Assembly (NCBI GenBank): GCA_030627905.1
Contig: DAOVRZ010000115.1
Coordinates: forward strand, 1-18,276
DNA from: JAGMES01 sp023128035
GTDB lineage: Bacteria; Bacillota; Halanaerobiia; DY22613
Direction: 5' to 3'
DNA: 18,276 bases
In this document: piece by piece, positions 14,836 through 18,276 of the stretch
How positions within the stretch are numbered: position 1 is the first letter of the stretch
Layout: each line of letters opens with the position of its first letter
Translations under genes and position numbers: made by a program
Notes under the pieces: generated by a model
The model's input: the letters and a program-made list of their open reading frames with translations, nothing else
Databases searched by the model: none
Told to the model about the DNA's origin: nothing

Positions 14836-14857
14836 AATCTGTTAAATTATAGAAGTT

Positions 14858-14976
14858 TCATAAATGTTCCGACTTCAAATGTTCGTCTAAATCTTGTCGA
14901 TCTTTCCACTCTTCAATCATATTTAAAATCTTAGGATCATTTTCATCTGAACATCTCAAATGCAGTCTGATTTGCT
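14858..14976 (-). pseudogene. antibiotic-biosynthesis monooxygenase/YgiN-like, C-terminal relic
   Basis: The minus strand reads 'NQTAFEMFR', then after a one-base shift 'DENDPKILNMIEEWKDRQDL' and DEHLKSEHL and a stop. 'IEEWKD...LDxHLxSxH' is the conserved end of the small dimeric ABM/YgiN monooxygenases that oxidise quinols or scavenge reactive carbonyls. It lies just after the alcohol dehydrogenase in the same direction. Its N-terminal half and start are missing, and it is frameshifted at about 14948. Confidence 0.8.
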
Positions 14977-14992
14977 AAATTATTACCTTTTT

Positions 14993-16153
14993 CTACATTG
15001 CATTTTCTAAGATCTTACGGCTAATCTCTAATGTCAAATCACCTGTTTCTGATAAAGCTGTCAAACCATGCTTTTCTAGCGCATCAATCACATCATCTAT
15101 TCTGTCAGCAGTAACACCATATTCAGATAAACGCGTCTTAACACCTAAACTCTCAAAAAACTCACGAGTTTTGCTAATTGCTAAATCAATTTTACTCTCT
15201 TCATCACCTACGGTAATATTCCAAACACGCTCAGCATATTGAATTAATTTTTTCCTCTTTTGTTCCCTTCTAACTTGCCAAATAGATGGTTGTAAAATGG
15301 CAAGCGTTTTTCCATGATCAATACCAAATAAAGCTGTTAATTCATGTCCGATCATGTGAGTCGTCCAGTCCTGTGGAACACCTGCACCAATCAAGCCATT
15401 CAGTGCCATCGTTGCACACCAAACAAGGTTTGCTCTAGCATCATAATCTTCTGGATTGTCAATTGTTTGTCTACCGATTTCTATCAAGGTTTGTAGAATA
15501 CCTTCTGCTGTTCTATCTTGGAATCTAGCATCAACAGTATAAGTCATATATTGTTCAACTGTATGAATGAAAGTATCAATAATCCCATTTGCAACTTGTA
15601 TAGAAGGAAGTGTAAATGTTAATGTTGGATCCAATATTGAAAACTTTGGAAATGATAGTGGACTACTAACTACAAATTTTCCATGTTTATGACTTATAAC
15701 TGCACCAGCATTCATTTCAGAACCTGTCGCGGGCAAAGTTACAACTGTACCAATGGGTAACCCTTTTGAAACCTTTTTCACTACAGAACGATTGTATAAT
15801 AAATCTTCGGCATTTTCACCTTCGTAATTGGCAGCTAAATTAACGAATTTTGTTCCGTCCATAACAGAACCACCACCTACAGCTAGTAGAAAATCAATGT
15901 TTTCATTTTTTACAATTTCTACTGCCTTCATTAGGGTTTCAAATTGAGGATTAGGTTCGATTCCTCCAAATTCAACTATTGTCCGACCTTTTAAAGACTC
16001 AGTAACTTTTGCCAAAGTACCAAATCTTTTAACACTTCCACCGCCGTATAGTATTAGCACCTTTGCTTCCTTATGTATAAGATTATCTAGTTCTCCTAAT
16101 CGGTCTTTTCCAAAAACGATATGGGTTGGATTATAAAAATCAAAATTTAGCAT
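14993..16153 (-). CDS. iron-containing alcohol dehydrogenase (YqhD-like), copy 2, intact
   Basis: A 386-residue cytoplasmic NADPH-dependent aldehyde reductase/alcohol dehydrogenase of the YqhD/BdhA group. The ATG at 16153 is preferred: AGGAGG lies 8 bases upstream, whereas a longer form would need TTG at 16159. The cofactor motifs are GGGS at 37-40 and GGGSVMDG at 93-100. 'LPATGSEMNAGAVIS' and 'LDPTLTFTLP' are typical of YqhD. The four metal ligands correspond to Asp193, His197, His266 and His280 (DTFIH, THMIGHE, DHGKT). Such enzymes detoxify short-chain and reactive aldehydes such as methylglyoxal and butyraldehyde, or make alcohols in fermentation. It is close to 90% identical to the broken copy at 2709-3616, but its upstream region differs and contains no AdhR-type operator. 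An ISL3 left end begins 33 bases upstream, so its promoter is either displaced or supplied by the element. Confidence 0.96.
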   Translation of the reverse strand: MLNFDFYNPTHIVFGKDRLGELDNLIHKEAKVLILYGGGSVKRFGTLAKVTESLKGRTIVEFGGIEPNPQFETLMKAVEIVKNENIDFLLAVGGGSVMDGTKFVNLAANYEGENAEDLLYNRSVVKKVSKGLPIGTVVTLPATGSEMNAGAVISHKHGKFVVSSPLSFPKFSILDPTLTFTLPSIQVANGIIDTFIHTVEQYMTYTVDARFQDRTAEGILQTLIEIGRQTIDNPEDYDARANLVWCATMALNGLIGAGVPQDWTTHMIGHELTALFGIDHGKTLAILQPSIWQVRREQKRKKLIQYAERVWNITVGDEESKIDLAISKTREFFESLGVKTRLSEYGVTADRIDDVIDALEKHGLTALSETGDLTLEISRKILENAM

Positions 16154-16185
16154 TTGCAATTCCTCCTATTTTTCCTATTTTTTAT

Positions 16186-16209
16186 GCCTCTTCGCTGTTT
16201 AGTGTGGAT
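16186..16209 (+). repeat. left inverted repeat of ISL3 element 1
   Basis: Reads GCCTCTTCGCTG...GTGTGGAT. It matches the left end of element 2 at 17992, and the inverted right end at 16686-16709 with seven mismatches. Confidence 0.75.
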
Positions 16210-16298
16210 TTCTAGATATATTTGCATATAACCATTCATTTTTATCTCCAGTTATGGTATACCTTTTCGATAGTATAACTAGAAGGGGTGTATCATCA

Positions 16299-16568
16299 AT
16301 GTTTAATAATTATGATTTGTTCACACAAGCCTTAGGTTTACAAGAACCATGGAAAGTAGATAAGGTTCAATTTGATCAGGAAAAAGGACAACTTGATATA
16401 CATGTTTCACATAAACGCGGAAGCAAAATACCATGCCCAGATTGCGGAAAAAATTGTAGTATTCATGATACCAAAGAACGAACATGGAGGCATTTAAACT
16501 TTTTTCAATTTCATGCTTATATCCATTGTAAAGTACCTAGAACAAAGTGTGATAAGCATGGAGCATAA
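16299..16568 (+). pseudogene. ISL3-family transposase, N-terminal remnant
   Basis: AAGGGGTG precedes the ATG at 16299. The protein reads MFNNYDLFTQALGLQEPWKV onward, with the zinc-finger region 'CPDCGKNC' and 'CKVPRTKCDKHG' that is standard for ISL3 transposases. It ends prematurely after residue 89 ('KHGA'), where the deletion joins the 3' end of the element. The helix-turn-helix and the DDE catalytic domain are absent. At most it could make a DNA-binding fragment. Confidence 0.9.
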
Positions 16569-16685
16569 CTAGAGTGCATTTTAGACGCAATAACGACACC
16601 TGGTATAATAAAAAGCTTTTTTCTTTTTCTATGTCTTATTTTATGGTTTAACGTTCTTAAAAATGTCAATAAACCCCATAGAGCT

Positions 16686-16709
16686 ACCCACACAATATAT
16701 CAAAGAGCC
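16686..16709 (-). repeat. right inverted repeat of ISL3 element 1
   Basis: On the minus strand it reads GGCTCTTTG...TGTGTGGGT, the mate of the left repeat at 16186-16209. It closes the deleted element. Confidence 0.7.
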
Positions 16710-16799
16710 AATTTATTTTTCTTTGATTTTATAACCTCTACATCATGCATAATAACCAACTCTATATTTGCAAAAACATTTTTTATAAACTTTGCTCAA
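16710..16799. other. short spacer between ISL3 element 1 and the RhuM gene
   Basis: No terminator is evident after the RhuM stop. About 29 residues without a stop are readable on the minus strand ('AKFIKNVFANIELVIMHDVE' and so on up to the element end). This could be the start of a gene cut by the insertion, but it may be chance. Confidence 0.3.
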
Positions 16800-17819
16800 T
16801 TACTGATCATTATCTTTAGCTTCTTTTAACAATTTATCAAAGTCACTTACAAACAATCTGTCTTGTATAATTCTGTATTTTTCATATTCACTTTCTGCAA
16901 AAACTTTCGCAATTTTAGCCGTCACTTTTCCAGAGTTACTCAGAATATCATATTCATTAAATTGTAAAAATGCACTCAGTTTATTTGCCCAGTCTTCCAT
17001 AGTCATAGGTATTCTACGACTTGCTTGTAGTTCTGCATAATCAAGATACATTGTTACAATTCTATTTAGCGATTCTACTTCTTCAAGTGCTAAATAATTC
17101 TTAGCAATAGAGACATCACTCTTGAAGATTTTTCCATCAGGTGAATTTTTCCAAGTAGTCAGTCCCATGTTTGCTTTATCCGCATTTGCTCTATCTACAA
17201 TAAGTTCCGCTGCAGTCTTGCCATGAATGGCAAAATGAAGTTTATTTTGAACCACTTTAAAAAATGTTTGAGTAGTATTTGCATCAGATGAATAATCCAT
17301 TGCAGTTGCATAAATGTCGGTAATCTTTTGATAAAATCTTCGCTCACTTGCCCTGATTTCTCTAATTTCTTCAAGCAAATGTTCAAAATAATCTTCGTTT
17401 AAAAATGAACCATTTTTAAGTCTTTCTTTATCCATCACATAGCCACGTATAGAGAAATCTTTTAAAACAGATGACGCCCATCTACGAAAAACAATGGCTT
17501 TTTCTGAATTGGTTCTAAATCCCACTGAAATAATTGCTTCTAGACTATAGAACTTTGTATTATAGTCTTTACCATCTGATCCAGTACGTCGGAATTTCCG
17601 ACATACTGAATTTTCATCAAGTTCACCATCTGAAAATATTTTTTTTAAATGTTCTGTTACTGTTGAACGACCTTTTCCATAAAGGGTTGCAATCATATCT
17701 TGAGTTAGCCATACGTTTTCATCTACTACCATTACTTCAATGGAATCTTCCTTTGCTTGTGATGTGAAGATCAAAAACTCCGCTGTACTATTTCTAATTT
17801 GTAGTTTATTTCTCTTCAT
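16800..17819 (-). CDS. RhuM-family protein
   Basis: A 339-residue protein of the virulence-RhuM family, named after a Salmonella pathogenicity-island gene and often found beside restriction systems and on mobile DNA; its biochemical role is unknown. The N-terminal region has a helix-turn-helix-like segment 'VWLTQDMIATLYGKGRSTVT' (about 36-55). The family block 'SVCRKFRRTGSDGKDYNTKF' with 'YSLEAIISVGFRTNS' and 'FRRWASSVLKDFSIRGY' follows. The C-terminal half includes 'HGKTAAELIVDRANADK' and 'MTMEDWANKLSAFL'. The ATG at 17819 has GGAGA 6 bases upstream; the ATG at 17825 overlaps that site and is less likely. It is intact, with its own promoter at 17940-17968. It lies between two directly oriented ISL3 ends, so it is probably mobile cargo or a transferred accessory gene. 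Confidence 0.93.
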   Translation of the reverse strand: MKRNKLQIRNSTAEFLIFTSQAKEDSIEVMVVDENVWLTQDMIATLYGKGRSTVTEHLKKIFSDGELDENSVCRKFRRTGSDGKDYNTKFYSLEAIISVGFRTNSEKAIVFRRWASSVLKDFSIRGYVMDKERLKNGSFLNEDYFEHLLEEIREIRASERRFYQKITDIYATAMDYSSDANTTQTFFKVVQNKLHFAIHGKTAAELIVDRANADKANMGLTTWKNSPDGKIFKSDVSIAKNYLALEEVESLNRIVTMYLDYAELQASRRIPMTMEDWANKLSAFLQFNEYDILSNSGKVTAKIAKVFAESEYEKYRIIQDRLFVSDFDKLLKEAKDNDQ

Positions 17820-17939
17820 CCTCATTCTCCAATACTTTAAATTTTGTAGTAATTTTTCTATCTTATGTCGTTCGTTATCTTAAGTAAATCTCTCATAGTT
17901 CTTTATCACTCATAAATTATGTTCCTATTCGTTATTTTA

Positions 17940-17968
17940 ATTTTAACACAGTTCGACAACTCTATCCA
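17940..17968 (-). promoter_or_regulatory. probable promoter of the RhuM gene
   Basis: On the minus strand TGGATA (17968-17963) and TAAAAT (17945-17940) are 17 bases apart, with a TG one base before the -10 (extended -10). The ISL3 left end starts 24 bases upstream of the -35, so the insertion left the promoter intact. Confidence 0.5.
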
Positions 17969-17991
17969 GTGATCTTTTTCTTAATTCTATA

Positions 17992-18276
17992 GCCTCTTCG
18001 CTGTTTAGTGTGGATTTCTAGATATATTTGCATATAACCATTCATTTTTATCTCCAGTTATGGTATACTTTTTCTATAGCATAACTAGAAGGGGTGTATC
18101 ATCAATGTTTAATAATTATGATTTGTTCACACAAGCCTTAGGTTTACAAGATCCATGGAAAGTAGATAAAGTTCAATTTGATCAGGAAAAAGGACAACTT
18201 GATATACATGTTTCACATAAACGCGAAAGCAAAATACCATGCCCAGATTGCGGAAAAAATTGTAGTATTCATGATA
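17992..18276 (+). mobile_element. ISL3-family element 2, left end, runs off the window
   Basis: The first 285 bases match element 1 (16186 onward) almost base for base, at a constant offset of 1806. It may be the full-length parent of the deleted copy; the right end is outside the window. Confidence 0.9.
18105..18276 (+). CDS. ISL3-family transposase, 5' part
   Basis: The same AAGGGGTG ribosome site and start as in element 1. It reads MFNNYDLFTQALGLQDPWKV through 'SHKRESKIPCPDCGKNC' to the window edge, 57 codons in. It differs from copy 1 by a few bases, including Glu to Asp at residue 16 and Gly to Glu in 'HKRGSK'. The zinc-finger cysteines are intact. Whether the rest is complete cannot be seen. 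Confidence 0.9.
   Translation, partial: MFNNYDLFTQALGLQDPWKVDKVQFDQEKGQLDIHVSHKRESKIPCPDCGKNCSIHD

Larger units (their letters stand above)
14276..14840 (+). mobile_element. IS200/IS605-family element with tnpB deleted
   Basis: The element carries an intact HUH transposase, a 14-codon tnpB stub and a strong terminal-type hairpin. The left boundary is placed after TTGATTAC (14272-14279), because elements of this family insert 3' of short motifs such as TTAC or TTGAT. The right boundary past the hairpin is approximate. There are no target duplications or terminal inverted repeats, as expected for the family. Confidence 0.75.
16186..16709 (+). mobile_element. internally deleted ISL3-family element
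   Basis: The left end and leader (from 16186) are nearly identical to those at 17992. The ISL3-type transposase stops after 89 codons. At 16686-16709 a right end matches the left end in reverse at 17 of 24 positions (both read G-CTCTT-G...GTGTGG). Full ISL3 elements are about 1.5 kb, so roughly two thirds is missing. I could not find the 8-bp target duplication usual for the family. Confidence 0.8.

Noticed and set aside
14338..14840. A TnpB/guide-RNA system at the IS605-type element
   Set aside because: Only 14 codons of tnpB remain, so no nuclease is encoded here.
16254..16298. Upstream extension of the ISL3 transposase from an ATG at 16254
   Set aside because: The AAGGGGTG ribosome site lies just before the ATG at 16299 and is conserved in the second copy, so the shorter start is right.
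1..18276. CRISPR array, tRNA, rRNA or integron sites
   Set aside because: No regularly spaced repeats, cloverleaf sequences or ribosomal RNA segments were seen; the palindrome at 2579-2646 has no integrase or sister copies in the window.

Overview
The window is AT-rich with strong AGGAGG-type ribosome binding sites. Its gene families (AAA-ATPase-like/PD-(D/E)XK, RhuM, ISL3, IS200/IS605, YqhD-type alcohol dehydrogenase, bacitracin-type ABC modules) point to a low-GC Firmicute, most likely a clostridium. The sequence alone does not give the species. Almost everything except the chemoreceptor and the insertion sequences lies on the minus strand.

Layout. 1-62: the first codons of a minus-strand gene that leaves the window. 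368-2338: an intact methyl-accepting chemotaxis receptor with a strong terminator. 2475-3616: a 60-bp relic of an AAA/PD-(D/E)XK gene, an unusual palindrome, and a YqhD-like iron alcohol dehydrogenase broken by a 253-bp deletion. 3656-4081: a textbook MerR/AdhR-type promoter and its MerR regulator. 4189-6588: an AAA-ATPase-like/PD-(D/E)XK gene followed by a GyrI-like gene and a terminator, probably one transcript. 6884-8335: relics of an M56 (BlaR1-type) peptidase and an amidohydrolase fused end to end. 8360-9293: a TetR regulator and a small membrane protein.

9517-11738: intact uppP lies behind end fragments of an ABC permease, an ABC ATPase and a sensor kinase. This looks like the eroded remains of a bacitracin-resistance (bcrABD-like) locus, followed by a truncated old yellow enzyme. 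11892-14275: a run of frameshifted genes and fragments (alanine-dehydrogenase-like protein, two unknown small proteins, a four-cysteine small protein, an ABC ATPase sliver). 14276-14840: an IS200/IS605 element with intact tnpA and only 14 codons of tnpB. 14858-16153: a relic of an antibiotic-biosynthesis monooxygenase and the intact second copy of the alcohol dehydrogenase. 16186-16709: an ISL3-family element with both ends but most of its transposase deleted. 16800-17819: an intact RhuM-family gene. 17992-end: the left end of a second ISL3 copy in the same orientation.

How it fits together. This is a decaying accessory region. At least ten genes are broken by deletions or frameshifts, while long intact genes sit between them, so poor sequence quality alone is an unlikely explanation. 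Two relations stand out. The AdhR-like sensor and its operator now control a dead alcohol dehydrogenase, while the intact paralogue 11 kb away has no such operator and has an ISL3 end just upstream. In the bacitracin-type locus only the undecaprenyl-diphosphatase survives. I found no CRISPR array, tRNA, rRNA or clearly novel multi-gene system.
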